From Vitellaria paradoxa (taxonomy: Eukaryota; Streptophyta; Magnoliopsida; Ericales; Sapotaceae): DNA of 64,000 bases. The notes beneath the pieces were generated by a model that was given only the letters and a program-made list of their open reading frames with translations, had not been told where the DNA came from and did no database searches. The DNA lies in assembly GCA_019916065.1 (NCBI GenBank), contig CM034240.1:44466026-44530025 (forward strand), read 5' to 3'. Below, piece after piece: positions 26,334-37,372 of this stretch. Within the stretch, counting starts at the first letter, position 1. Each line of letters begins with the position of its first letter. The position numbers and the translations under genes were made by a program.

Positions 26334-27510
26334 AATGAGAGTCAGCCATGTCCAAGATGTTAAGGTGGCATTTGGTTTGCATTTTTATTTTTTGTTTCCT
26401 ATTTTCTGTTTTATCTGTTTTATGTTTTGAAAATCCCAAAACACGAAAAACAGAAAACGCATTTGGTTTGACATTTTTTGTTTTCCGTATTTTAAGAGTT
26501 TCCTTATTTTGGGTTAAAAACGCTCAAAATGACTTTTTTCCATTTTGCAATTTATGTGTAAACTTATTTTTTTTTCTAAAACAGATTTTAAAAACACAAA
26601 TGATCAAATGCATTTTGAACTGTTTTCCTTATTTTTGAAATCGCAAAATGGAAATGGGCTCAAAACAAGTACACCAAATGATACCTTAGTTACTAGAAAC
26701 AAATTTTCTAACCATTGCCTGACAATAGTAGTATGCTAGTACTAATGAGCCTTCTTCAAAGCAATGGTGGGCATTAAGATGGTCATGTGCCCTCTCTAAG
26801 TATAAAGTAAAACGAAGGGCGTCACACCCAAGGATCAAATTTTCATTTTGGTAGGGTATTTTAATTAGCACGGAAAACGGAATATTTAAAAATTTTTGGA
26901 GATACTTCAAAAAGGTTTTAAAAATGACACAAAAACATGAAAATACATCAAAATGTTCACAAGCACAAAATGAAAATTTTTTATCTATATATTTGAAATA
27001 CTACTAACAAATTAATCGAAAAAATCAGAATTATTCACTATTGTTTATTTCAATTCTCGTCGAAATGAAATCATTTCAATAGATCTTTTGTGGAAAGAAC
27101 AATGCATCTCTCATGATCTAGATGTGCTTCTATTGGAACGTTTGTCCAAGGTCTTATAATGCAAGCACCTTGAGAGGTAAGGACAATGCCTTGACAAATT
27201 TGCAACTCTAGCCACTACACCACATAGTATCGGAGATCTTAGTGAGAGACAGAGGGTTGTTCAAGCACCTATTAATAGGGCATCAACCCCAACAGGATCC
27301 CTGGGCCCTATTTCCAGCCTAAACTGCATTAGTGCCTTATGGAGAATTTGGAGGTACCCTCCTAAGTTCATAGATGAGGCTAGGAAACACCTTGGAGATA
27401 AGGTATAAGAGAGATGTCTAACATAAATTCCCTAGGCCAAGTTGAGGTGTTTCAAATGCTTTATGTCTCGACAAAGTAGACCAAGACCCCCAAACAAAGC
27501 ATGTAAGTGC

Positions 27511-29111
27511 CAAGGTTCAAAGTATCGGCCAAGACACAGATATTGGTTATCTCTGCTTAGTTTCGCCAGTGACTGCGTTGAGATCTCACCCCGAATCAAC
27601 TATTATCGCCGAAACAATCTAACTTGGCTTCTCGTGACTAGATATCACAAGATATCGCCGATACTCCGAGATTTGGAAAAATCGTGTGGCGAAATCTCGA
27701 CGATGCAGATGATTATGAAGTGAAATATTCTCAAAAAGTGAAGCTTTTTCGGAAAAGTGTAAAGCTCTCTCCAAGGCAAGAAGGGTTGACCCAAGAATGG
27801 AATTGAAGCAGAGGAGAGAGCGGTAGAACCAGAAAAGGGGGAGAAAACCCTAAAATTGTATATCTGAAGAAGAAAGAGATACTGAGAGAGACCAATTAGT
27901 GTTCGCAACAATCGCCGATCACCTGTGTTTGTCAGTCGAAGGCAATCGTCACGATCGTTGATCATCGCCGTCCCATCCTTGCCATAGCTCCTCGTCCTCG
28001 TTCTGTACTTTCCCTTTTATTTTTCTTTTTTTTTTTTTTCACTATGGCAACACCTTTTCATTAAATGCTATATTGTATATCTGAATATATGGCTGTGCAT
28101 ATTCTCTTTATTATTTGATATTGTTTTTGAATATTATTCCTTTGATGCCTTACTTACCCAAAAAAAAAAAAAAAAAGATTTATTTAAAATTTATTTTATT
28201 TGTGTAAGATATACATATTAACGAGATTATTATTTTAAAATGATAGGTCTATAATCAATCATATAATTTGTAATGTTGGTAACAAATATATTCTCGTATA
28301 ATAGAATTATTACTTCAAAAATTATTATTAATTGTGAGAAGTTAAAAATTAAACGTATTTATATATATGAATGAGTAAAAGTGAAACTTAATCAGTATAT
28401 TTTTCTTTCTACTTCTAATTTATTTGTTCTTGATTATGTTTTCCTTTCAATTAATTAGTTTTGATGAGATACTTGAAATTGGTAAAGCAAATGAGGAAAA
28501 TGTTGAAAAGCAATAAAATATATATATTACACTATCATTAAATAGCTAATTGAAAAAAAAAAATAGTACACTGTTATTCAATAATTTTATAATTACTTTT
28601 TATGAAACAAATTGCGAAAATATAAATTTCTAATATTCATTTTCTTTATTAAATAAAATTGTAATATTATTTTACAAATCAAATTATCAAATTATAGTAA
28701 TTATTGTGAGCAATATATTGAAATCATATTAATTAAATAGTTGATTGGGGAAAAAAAACACTACACTATTATTCAATAATTTTGTAATTATTTTTAATGA
28801 AACAAATTATGAAAATATAAGTTTATAATATTCATTATTAAATAAATTTATCAATAATGGAGTAAGATACAAAATTAGTATGTTCGCATATTATAAGTAG
28901 TTTATCTAAAGTTTAATAAAATAGTTACTATATATTAGGTTATGTTATAAATTAATTTTATTATTTAGAATTTTTTCATTAGTTTTTTGAATTTTTTAAA
29001 GTTAAAAAAAAAGCTAGAAGTCACATATCACCGGTATTGCACCGCCAAGCTACGACCGTATCGAAATTTCTCGAGCCGATATAGTGACCGTGACCGAAAC
29101 TTTGAACCATG
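27511..29111. mobile_element. Non-autonomous hAT element, 1601 bp
   Basis: The left terminus CAAGGTTCAAAGTATCGG matches the reverse complement of the right terminus CATGGTTCAAAGTTTCGG. The 8-bp GTAAGTGC flanks both sides (27503-27510 and 29112-29119). A CA-start TIR with an 8-bp duplication fits hAT. The left third is relatively GC-rich (27770-28010), with an AAACCCTAA word near 27845. The right half is AT-rich, and 28218-28769 is an inverted copy of the interior of the MULE at 20580-22533. There is no transposase frame. Confidence 0.85.
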
Positions 29112-29867
29112 GTAAGTGCATGCCAAAAAGCTAACATATGGCATGATGAGCTACAGCCATAAAGGATGATGAAAGTTCACACTCGTAATGGGTTTTTATT
29201 TTATGAGTCATTTCACACTTGTAATGATAATGTAGCCTTCTATACATGTAACCACCCGAACAATGCAGAATGAGGACTTATAAATGCACTTGTAAAGCTA
29301 CAACTGGTTAAAGTTAAGGGCAACAAAAGGACAAAAGGCAGCACAACATAATGTTGAAAAAAAAAATGATTTAGCAGACAATGTGGATTTTGATAGAGAA
29401 GAATAACCCAAATGATTTCATCCAATCAACTCATTAGAGAACTCCACAAACATTTCCAAAGTAAAACAAAATTTATTTAGTGTCCTAATTTCAGGCATCA
29501 GTTCTAACAAATCACTTTGACTTCTACACACCAAAAGAAATAAAACACTTTGGCTTCACTAAAAAATCATAAACTTTACAAATCAGTTTGGAGGTCAACT
29601 AAATCTCTTGAATGTGCTAATGGTAGCAATCTAAGTATGCTTTGACTTCCCTAATGGACAATATTGCTGCTTCAATTCTCCATTGTTTTTTAAGAATTTG
29701 CAGAGGTAGGGAGAGAGAATTTTGATCTAACATTTAACTGAATTACCGAATATGATCACATTGATTAGGATTGCTTAATAATTCCATTGAGGGAAAGGGA
29801 CCAAAAAAAAAAGTGACTTACTAGCACGTTGTGCAGTGAATCATTCCCTTAACATTTTCCGTTTATC

Positions 29868-29967
29868 NNNNNNNNNNNNNNNNNNNNNNNNNNNNNNNNN
29901 NNNNNNNNNNNNNNNNNNNNNNNNNNNNNNNNNNNNNNNNNNNNNNNNNNNNNNNNNNNNNNNNNNN
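29868..29967. other. Assembly gap (100 N)
   Basis: Exactly 100 unknown bases, the usual placeholder for a scaffold join of unknown size. The true gap may be far larger. The missing upstream part of the FRIGIDA-like gene could lie here. Confidence 0.95.
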
Positions 29968-30129
29968 ATATACATAATATATTCTATATGGTGTTTGGGG
30001 GATTATAAGCTGATTCTGATAAATCTCGAGTAGTTTCCGGATAAAAATTATGGTGATTCTGTACACGGAGATAGCTGTCACAGAAGTGCCGCACACTTTC
30101 AATACACCAAGGATACGTGTTTGATGATA

Positions 30130-30290
30130 GGATTGTATGGTGTGAGTATAACTAATACTGTGAATAATATACGAGATTGGATATAATGTGGAATTAATTT
30201 TTTACGAGAAATTATTTTTTTTTGGTGTTTGGTTAATATGATATAATGTTAAATAAAAGATGTGATTTAACATGAGATATGATAAGCAAT
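30130..30290. repeat. Dispersed repeat, second copy at about 53545-53700
   Basis: Both copies share TTAATTTTTTA, AAATTATTTTTT, AATAAAAGATGTGATTTAA and an ATAAGATGTG or ATGAGATATG end, in the same orientation and order. They look like diverged copies of one small AT-rich MITE-type repeat. Just downstream, at 30299-30420, CCCACTTGG occurs three times within a GC-richer stretch of unknown nature. Confidence 0.55.
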
Positions 30291-30525
30291 GCCGGATCAC
30301 CCCACTTGGTTGCCCCAGTCTGTTGTGTTCATCAGTTGCCCTTGGCCCTTGGCCCTTAGCCCACTTGGTTGCCTCTTGCCCACTTGGCCCGAGGAGTTGC
30401 CCTAGCCCACGGTTTTGTTAGACTTACCCCTGGGCTGGCTGTGGTGACAAAAAATAATTTTGAATCATTAGATTTTAGCGAAAAGTAAATCCAAAAATGA
30501 AAATAATAATACCACCTTCCCTGAT

Positions 30526-30655
30526 GGGTTAGGGGTAGGTCCGGTACACCGCAGACCGTCGGATCATCTGTCCGTACAGTATACGGTATACCGTACAAAT
30601 AATCCGACGATCCGTATATATTAGACAGTCCGGTGCACTGGACCTACCCCTTCCG
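30526..30655. mobile_element. MITE, 130 bp, 9-bp TSD (family copy 1)
   Basis: The left end holds GGGGTAGGTCCGGTACACCG, and the reverse complement of the right end GGGGTAGGTCCAGTGCACCG. Much of the interior is also self-complementary around GTATACGGTATACC. The 9-bp TTCCCTGAT flanks both sides (30517-30525 and 30656-30664). It is a compact, near-palindromic, non-autonomous element, probably Mutator-like by duplication length. Confidence 0.85.
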
Positions 30656-30664
30656 TTCCCTGAT

Positions 30665-33600
30665 ATCTTATTTTCGGAGTATAAACAGTCCGAAGGCACT
30701 AATGATCCCTTTTCACTTTTTCTAATCAAACAAAGAAGTAGAGGGAGCCCGCAGACATACAGTCCAATCCAAGCTCTAGTCCCACGAACAAACGTGCCCT
30801 AAAGCGTTTTGACAAAACTTGGAGAATAAAGTGATGGAATACCTATTGACCTCTGCTCAACACCCCTAGTCAAGAAGGTGGGATGTCCTGTTTATTCAGA
30901 ATCCATTCCGATGTTTGGTGACTTTTCCACCAATATTTTACGGGGCAGTGCTACCACTACTTCTCGTAAAATTATTAATTTTTTTATCATGTATTATTGC
31001 ATTAATTAAATAATTTACTTATATTTTAATTAAATTTAATCCCGAATTGATTGATTTAAAATCTTTAGGGATCATTTGATTTTTTTTTATTTTCTGTTTC
31101 TATTTTTTATTTTGAATTTATTTTTCATTTTGTACTTTTAAAAATAAAAATAGCTTAAAATTCATTTGGTTATTTGTGTTTTTAAAATTTATTTTTGAAA
31201 ACTGAAAAAAAATTACATATGAAATAAAAAATGATAAAAGTAGTTTTGAGAGTTTTTAACAAAAAAAAAAAGAAAAAATCTCAAAACAAGAAAATAAATA
31301 TTTTTTGTTTTCCCGTTTTGAGATTTTTAACGTATAAACAAAAACAAAAAATAAAAATATAAAAGTAACCAAATGCTACCTTAATTATTCAAATTCAACC
31401 GGAAAGTAAAATACATGTACGTAGCACCATATATTTTTCACTAATTTTATTTCAAAATTTGTATTTTCCATTTTGTCATTTTATCGCATGTACATTTAAT
31501 TTAATTTTAATGTAATTCATCTGTTATAGAATTTCTAACAGTTTTAGGTAGCTTTTGGCAACAAAATTTTTAGCAAAAATCTATCAACTTTTGATTTTTA
31601 GCATTTGGCAAACCACTAGCTTTTGTCACTTTTCTGCCATTCTACAGTAATTTCTCAACTCAAAGTTGTTAAAAGTTACCGAAAGTTGTTAAAAAATACC
31701 AAAAATTACTAAAATTTTTATCAAACACTCAAAAGTTGTAAAAATTATTGAAAATTAGTAAAAATTACTTTTTGTTTCACTAAACACAACAAAAATTACA
31801 ACTAGTAACTTTTAATAAAAAATTACCAAAAATTGTACCTTCAAACTCTCCCTTATATGAATGGAAGACATTAAAATTGACTCAGATATTCGGTGAGTAA
31901 AATATTAAGATAATTAAAAATATATGTTATAAAATAAAATTTTCAATAAAGTAGAAATATTAAGTTTATCAAGCTAAGATTTCAATATGTTAAACATGCA
32001 CTATCAAGAAAAAAATTAAAAAGATAGGATAATGATAACAAGTATCATGGACTTTAACAAAGGCAGAACAGTAAACTCAGCATCTTAATGTATACTTCAA
32101 CATCAAAGCATGCTGTAGTGAAAGCATAATTTGTGGGCCTGATTAGATTTTGTTGCCCTGTTGATATTGTTGGTAATTAAAAAAGTCAACTTCCAGTAAA
32201 CCCAACTTGGGATTATCCAATTGCAGGCTAACAGAAGAGCTAAAAGAATCCTTAACTCTCTCGGAACCCTTGGATAACTGTTCTTTGTTTAGGACTTTAA
32301 ATCTGACAACATAAAATAAAAAAATAAAAATTAGGGGTTTAAATGACATTTTGCGGGTCTAATATTTTAATTATAATTGTTAAAAATCTGATAATTTAGT
32401 TTTTATAATTGGAGGATCCTGTTACATTGATTAACAATCCCTCATTTAAATATTATGTGATCATTAATTGAGAGATGAAATTGTAAATGTGTACGTAGAG
32501 AGATTTTAAAGGAGGGTGATAGAAGCCTGACATTGTAATAAATTAAATCATCGAGTTTTTAATTATTACAATTAAAATATCAGGCTCTAAAATAAAATTT
32601 GCATGCTGAAAAGTTTAGAGGTGCAAATTGTATTTTATCTAACACGAGTTGAAAAGTTCAGAGGTGTAAATTGTATTTTATCTAATAATGAGTTTAATTT
32701 CAATACACTATCAGAGTAAAAACTCATTATTATATAATTAAACAAATATAAAATAATATAGACATGTTTTATGTTTGGAAATCCGTTTATAATAATCCTT
32801 ACACTAAGAGATTATCAAAATTAAATTTTAAAAATCCCTAAAGGCTCGATTTATGTGCATAATTTCATATTTAATTAAGGGGGTGTTTGGCAAACACTTA
32901 TAAAAATCTCAAACTTTTCATCAATCCCTATTTCTTTCAACTTTCTTACTAAAATTACCAAACACGTTCTCCAATTTTTTTCAATTTTCTCTTACTTTCT
33001 CCTTTTTTTTTTCTTAATTTTCTTTTACTTCCACCAATTTTATAACTTTTACCAAACGTATAATTTTTAAAATTATAACTAATTAAAAATTCATACTCCT
33101 CTTATTATAAAAAAATAAAATTTTAAATAAAACTCAAGAATGCCAATTAAATTTTACCCTTACCATATTTGTTATAAAATTTTGTCTATATGGATTCCAG
33201 CGCTATATCTAGATGTATGGAGGTCACCTGCTTTTTGGTTGTATAAATAATTTTATTACATGTGGTTTCTCTCAGAGAATGAATTCTAGTGACCACTAAA
33301 GTTTGAATTCCCAACAAAAAGATCACATTCTCTTGGCCTTTGAAATAAGGAATGAGTCCATTGAGGAGTAATTGTCAATCTTTATTCCTCAAAGATTAAT
33401 TAACTATGCTACAAATTAATTTATATAACAGTATTTAAAATAATTAGTGTAACAATCGCATATTTGATAAACAGACATGTAATATAACAATATATAATTA
33501 AAATTTAATATAACGTCTTTTATATGATATAGTAGGACGATCAAAGTTTCCTCAAATGTTAATTAACTAGGCTACATATTTATTTATATACATATGATTG

Positions 33601-34260
33601 AAATAATTAGTGTAACAATCATAGAATTAATATAACAGACATGTAATGCAACGAAAATAAAATAATTAAAACTTAGTGTAATGATTGTTATATTACAAAG
33701 TGTAATAAAATTGGAATTCTTTTAAATCACTATGTAATAATAATCAAGATCGGACTCACATAGGGTTCAGACGGAGTAATCGCTTTTAACTCATTTAAAA
33801 ATTACACTTAGGCCCTCCTTATTTTCTAACTCAATAAAAGAATATCGCCTAATATTTTGTTTTCACTACCCACTAAAAGTCTAACTTATTTTTCATGTTA
33901 CGCATATATAGATAGTTTATTGATTAAATTAAAATAATTAGGAGTTTTTTTTTTCAAAATTATGCCCACAAAATTATTATATTACTATAATTACCCTTAA
34001 AAAACTAATTTTATTCTCTCGATCAATAAATTATAAGCAATTTTTACTCCGTTGATTAGAAATTCTAAGTCCGCTCTTAATCACTTATTATGTAAAACCA
34101 TGAATACAAACCATTTATTAGCTTAGTCTTGCAATACCTAAACTTTTGATTATTCCAAAGAGATAAGATATGGTAATCTGATTGAGATGATCATGACGTG
34201 CGTTTGATTGCGTTTGATTCAATCAGCTTTCCATATCACAACCATAGGGAAATCTCCTCT
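30665..34260. other. AT-rich intergenic DNA without a gene
   Basis: No protein gene was found. Visible structure: many A/T-rich MITE-like pieces with GTTTGG-type starts (31070-31380, 31545-31850, 32880-33060); a tandem pair of about 40 bp around GAGGTG(C/T)AAATTGTATTTTA at about 32608-32686; and possible inverted arms around 32345-32400 and 32525-32600 (TATTTTAATT(A/G)TAAT words). None shows a clear target duplication. Confidence 0.5.
33385..33705. repeat. Tandem duplication, period about 165 bp
   Basis: Two diverged units at about 33385-33545 and 33550-33705 share TTAATTAACTA(T/G)GCTACA, AATAATTAGTGTAACAATC and ACAGACATGTAAT. AT-rich, no coding potential. Confidence 0.7.
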
Positions 34261-34263
34261 CTC

Positions 34264-34272
34264 TATATATAA
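34264..34272 (+). promoter_or_regulatory. TATA box of the putative MIR477-like gene
   Basis: TATATATAA within a pyrimidine-rich context, about 94 bp upstream of the hairpin at 34358. Known plant MIR genes are Pol II transcribed, and this distance fits a start site near 34300. Assigned by motif and position only. Confidence 0.5.
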
Positions 34273-34357
34273 CCCTCAAGATATATGGTTTGTTTAAGGT
34301 AAGGCGGCGAGTGACAAAGAAGGCCAATGAGAGAATTTAGTATATTAAGACTGATGA

Positions 34358-34508
34358 TCAGAGAAGTTTTCAGCTACCCTCTAAGGCTTCCAGTATTCCA
34401 TATGTGTGTGTATATATATATATACAGTTATACACACACACACACACTTACTGGTCTCATTATGGAATAATGGAAGCTTTGGAGGGCAGTTGAAGACTTA
34501 CTCTGAGT
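34358..34508 (+). ncRNA. miR477-like precursor hairpin 1
   Basis: A long imperfect stem: 5' arm CAGCTACCCTCTAAGGCTTC then CAGTATTCCATA, and 3' arm TATGGAATAATGGAAGCTTT then GGAGGGCAGTTG. Over about 32 bp the arms pair apart from a few G:U and two mismatches; the loop is a TA/CA dinucleotide tract. The candidate mature RNA on the 5' arm (34374-34394) contains CCCTCTAAGGCTTCCA, close to the miR477 family core CCCTCAGAGGCTTCCA as I remember it. The candidate star strand is at 34471-34491. The strand is chosen from the family arm and the TATA box. Expression cannot be judged from sequence. Confidence 0.6.
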
Positions 34509-34622
34509 GACTGATGGTTTAGCAAGGTGTTTTTGGACGATCACCCATGGCAACAGTACATCCCAGTTTTATTTTGAGGTAACTTATTATTACTAGTATT
34601 TTGAAGAAAATGTATATATTAT

Positions 34623-34770
34623 AGGTGTACGAAACTCCTGCCTTGTGCGGGGTTCGGGGAAGGGTCGGACCACAAAAGTATTATTATACGTATTTTTACT
34701 CTATATTTGTAAGAGATTGTTTTCACGACTCGAACCCGTTACCTCAGGTCACACGGTAGTAACTCTTAAT
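34623..34770 (-). mobile_element. Au-type SINE
   Basis: Read on the minus strand, the order of blocks is that of the angiosperm Au SINE as I remember it: TGTGACCTGAGGTAACGGG, GGTTCGAGTCGTGAAAACA (a tRNA-derived B-box region), CTCTTACAAATATAGAGTAA, TGGTCCGACCCTTCCCCG, AACCCCGCACAAGGCAGGAG, then GTACACCTAT. It is diverged in the middle. The B-box-like part is why this could be mistaken for a tRNA gene. Confidence 0.8.
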
Positions 34771-34774
34771 TATA

Positions 34775-36640
34775 TATATATATATGCTTAATCTTTGCGT
34801 GAAGAAAGCTGGGTAATTAGGAACTTAGCATGTAAGCTAGTTTTACAATAAATGACTAGTTTTTGTGATTAGTTTATCAATGATTCAAACTCTGGATCGG
34901 CCAGTTTGTTTATATCCATATGTGATTATATATACTATTGATCATTGATGCACATGTATTTGTTTGATTGAACATCTAATTTGTCTTTAGGCATATTTCA
35001 TTTTAATCACTTAATTGCAGTGTAAAAAGACATCTTGCCTAGAGCAGCCTACTAACTTGTCACACACACACGCGCGCGAGCGCACACACATATATATATA
35101 TATATAATGAGATTAATTAATTCATAAAAGATGCTACCTTGTTGACAAATAGTTATAAATTAAGAGTGTGTTTGGAGTAATAAAAAATAAGAAAAATGAG
35201 ATAAAATAAGATAAATTGTAGGTTTGTAATTCGTGTAATAAGAGGAAATGTAAATTATTTTTAAAAAGTTTTCAAAAATTTTTAATAAAAACATACGTCA
35301 GATGCACCCTGAGAAACTAGGCTATCTAATATGTCTAAATTAGGAATATATCCATTTGCTCCATGATATATTATTTATCAAGAAAATCTTAGAAAAAATG
35401 TATTTTTAAATTGAAATTTTCAAATACATACATGAATTTTTATTACATCTAATTGTATATGGCACAGAAACCAAGCGCAAAAATTATAATTACACCTTGA
35501 GTAAATATGTATATATATTTAGAATTTTAAGTTCTTAATTAATTAGTTCACTAAAATAGAATTTTCAGTTTAAAATTTTATATTTAGAATTTTCCCTTGT
35601 TTAATTATTATATATATGATCAATATGCAATATTAACTCATCTAATTAATCGCACATCTATTATTGGTTTAATGTAAGGCGTTACACGGCCTATGATGAC
35701 AATATCCAACTCGTAATCCTATATATAAGCCAATAAATGAATCAGGAAATGTAATTTCAGCTGGTTGGGATTTACAAAGCTTGCAATAGGGTTTTCTGAA
35801 GCACCTAATTATTAATCTGCAGGAGATCGATCATCATTATCCCTCAACTAGGATCGAGCCATTCCATATATACATCTTTTTTTTTTTGGGGGGGGGGGGG
35901 GTGTATATATCTTTATGACAGCTTCTATATATATGAATATATCAGAAACCTCCAGCATGGCTTTGTAAAATATGCCCATTGGCATGGTTAATTAATTCCT
36001 GAACCAACTTAAGATATGTAGTATGAAATAACATACGTCTACTGTGTATTGTACTTTAAACAAAATTAGCATTAATTTTCTTATATTGTTAAAATTTTAG
36101 ACAAAAAATTCAAATTAAAAAAATTATTGTAATTCATGAGTTTTAATTTTTTTTTCCAAAAATTTAGGCTCTAACAAATATTAATTAGATGTATTTTCGT
36201 CTCTCTCGATCCAATTAATTTTTAATAAGTACCATAAAGAAAACATAAATTATAATATTTTAATTTGAAAGGTTTACCTTTCTAGAAATCATAATTAGGC
36301 GAGATTTAAGTTAACAATTTTGATTTGCATATGATCTCTACCTTTAAAATATGGTAAAATTTAAAATACTTTTGCAAATTAGATGATAATAGGGTCACTA
36401 AAATAAAAATTAAATGGGAAGTTAAAATTAAAAAAAGAATTACCTCGATCGTTAAATAAAAGAAAAATAATTCTTAACTGTTGAATCTTAATTTGTGATA
36501 GAGACATTTTTAAAAATCGAATTATTTTATATATAATATATATCTCTCCTTTTTTTATATATATAACGCATGTGTGTCTTTCGTTATTATTATTATTGTT
36601 ATTTCCTTTATTTATTTATTTTTGAGTGGTGAGAGGAGAA
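34775..36640. other. AT-rich intergenic DNA without a gene
   Basis: Holds CA/CG/TA dinucleotide repeats at 35057-35106, a poly-T/poly-G junction at 35878-35901 and MITE-like AT-rich DNA near 35165-35320. No gene or element with clear ends was recognised. Confidence 0.5.
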
Positions 36641-36643
36641 GTC

Positions 36644-36784
36644 GGGAAGAGAGTAGGTCCGGTACACTTACGATGTGGTTACGATGTGGTTTACGTCCAG
36701 TGCACTTACGTACCATTGATTTTAAAATAGTAACAAACCATCTGATGTTTGTAATGATGACAAGCTGGACCTCCCCCGGATCCG
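36644..36784. mobile_element. MITE, 141 bp, 9-bp TSD (family copy 2)
   Basis: Same family as 30526-30655: the left part has GTAGGTCCGGTACAC, and the right part reads GGAGGTCCAGC on the other strand. The interior has degenerated. The 9-bp GGAGAAGTC flanks both ends (36635-36643 and 36785-36793). Finding independent target duplications at two copies supports mobility. Confidence 0.8.
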
Positions 36785-37109
36785 GGAGAAGTCCGCAAAG
36801 CTGGAGCTTCAGCTGCTTGTGGTACAAGCATGTAACCTTTTTTGTCTCATACATCCCTTGATTGTTTCATTGTAATTTCCTTTGTCCTTTAATATATGGA
36901 CCACGTTGGCAGAGAGATAATATATATATATATATGTATAGAGAGAGAGCTTAGCGTTTCTTTGTTTTTCTTCTAAGACTTGTGAAACTGGATGAGTTTC
37001 TGTACAGATAATTTAAAAAATAAAAATGGACACTCCATTATATTAAAACCTGGAATTATATGCCCCGAAAACCATACATAAATAGGGCCATAACAATCAT
37101 ATATCCCTC

Positions 37110-37144
<35 letters not shown>

Positions 37145-37252
37145 TTCCTTCATTGATATTTCTTCCACCCCCACTTAACTCTTCTCTCTTTCTATTAACA
37201 TGCAGGTAGCAGTGCTCTGCTGGGAGCTTCATTGCAAAGGGATTTTTGAGGT

Positions 37253-37372
37253 CCAACTTTCTCAGAACTCTCTCCCTCAGCGGCTATTCTCTACCTCAGC
37301 AATCATATACAAATGTATATTTGGAAAGCTCAAGGGAGAATAGGCTGGGGGGGAGAGTTCCGAAAATGTTGG
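37253..37372 (+). ncRNA. miR477-like precursor hairpin 2 (duplication unit A)
   Basis: The 5' arm CCAACTTTCTCAGAACTCTC then TCCCTCAGCGGCTATTCTCT pairs with a 3' arm whose reverse complement reads CCAACATTTTCGGAACTCTC then CCCCCCAGCCTATTCTCCC. The stem is about 45 bp with small bulges. The candidate mature region 37270-37290 starts CTCTCCCTCA, like the second miR477 type (CTCTCCCTCAAGGGCTTC, from memory), but its 3' half differs. A 24-nt AT-rich loop separates the arms. Confidence 0.5.

Noticed and set aside
33385..33705. CRISPR-like spaced repeats
   Set aside because: Two long diverged AT-rich units in a plant genome; no short exact repeats or spacers.
34720..34760. Possible tRNA gene because of a B-box-like GGTTCGAGTC on the minus strand
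   Set aside because: No acceptor stem or anticodon arm can be drawn; the full block order matches a SINE.
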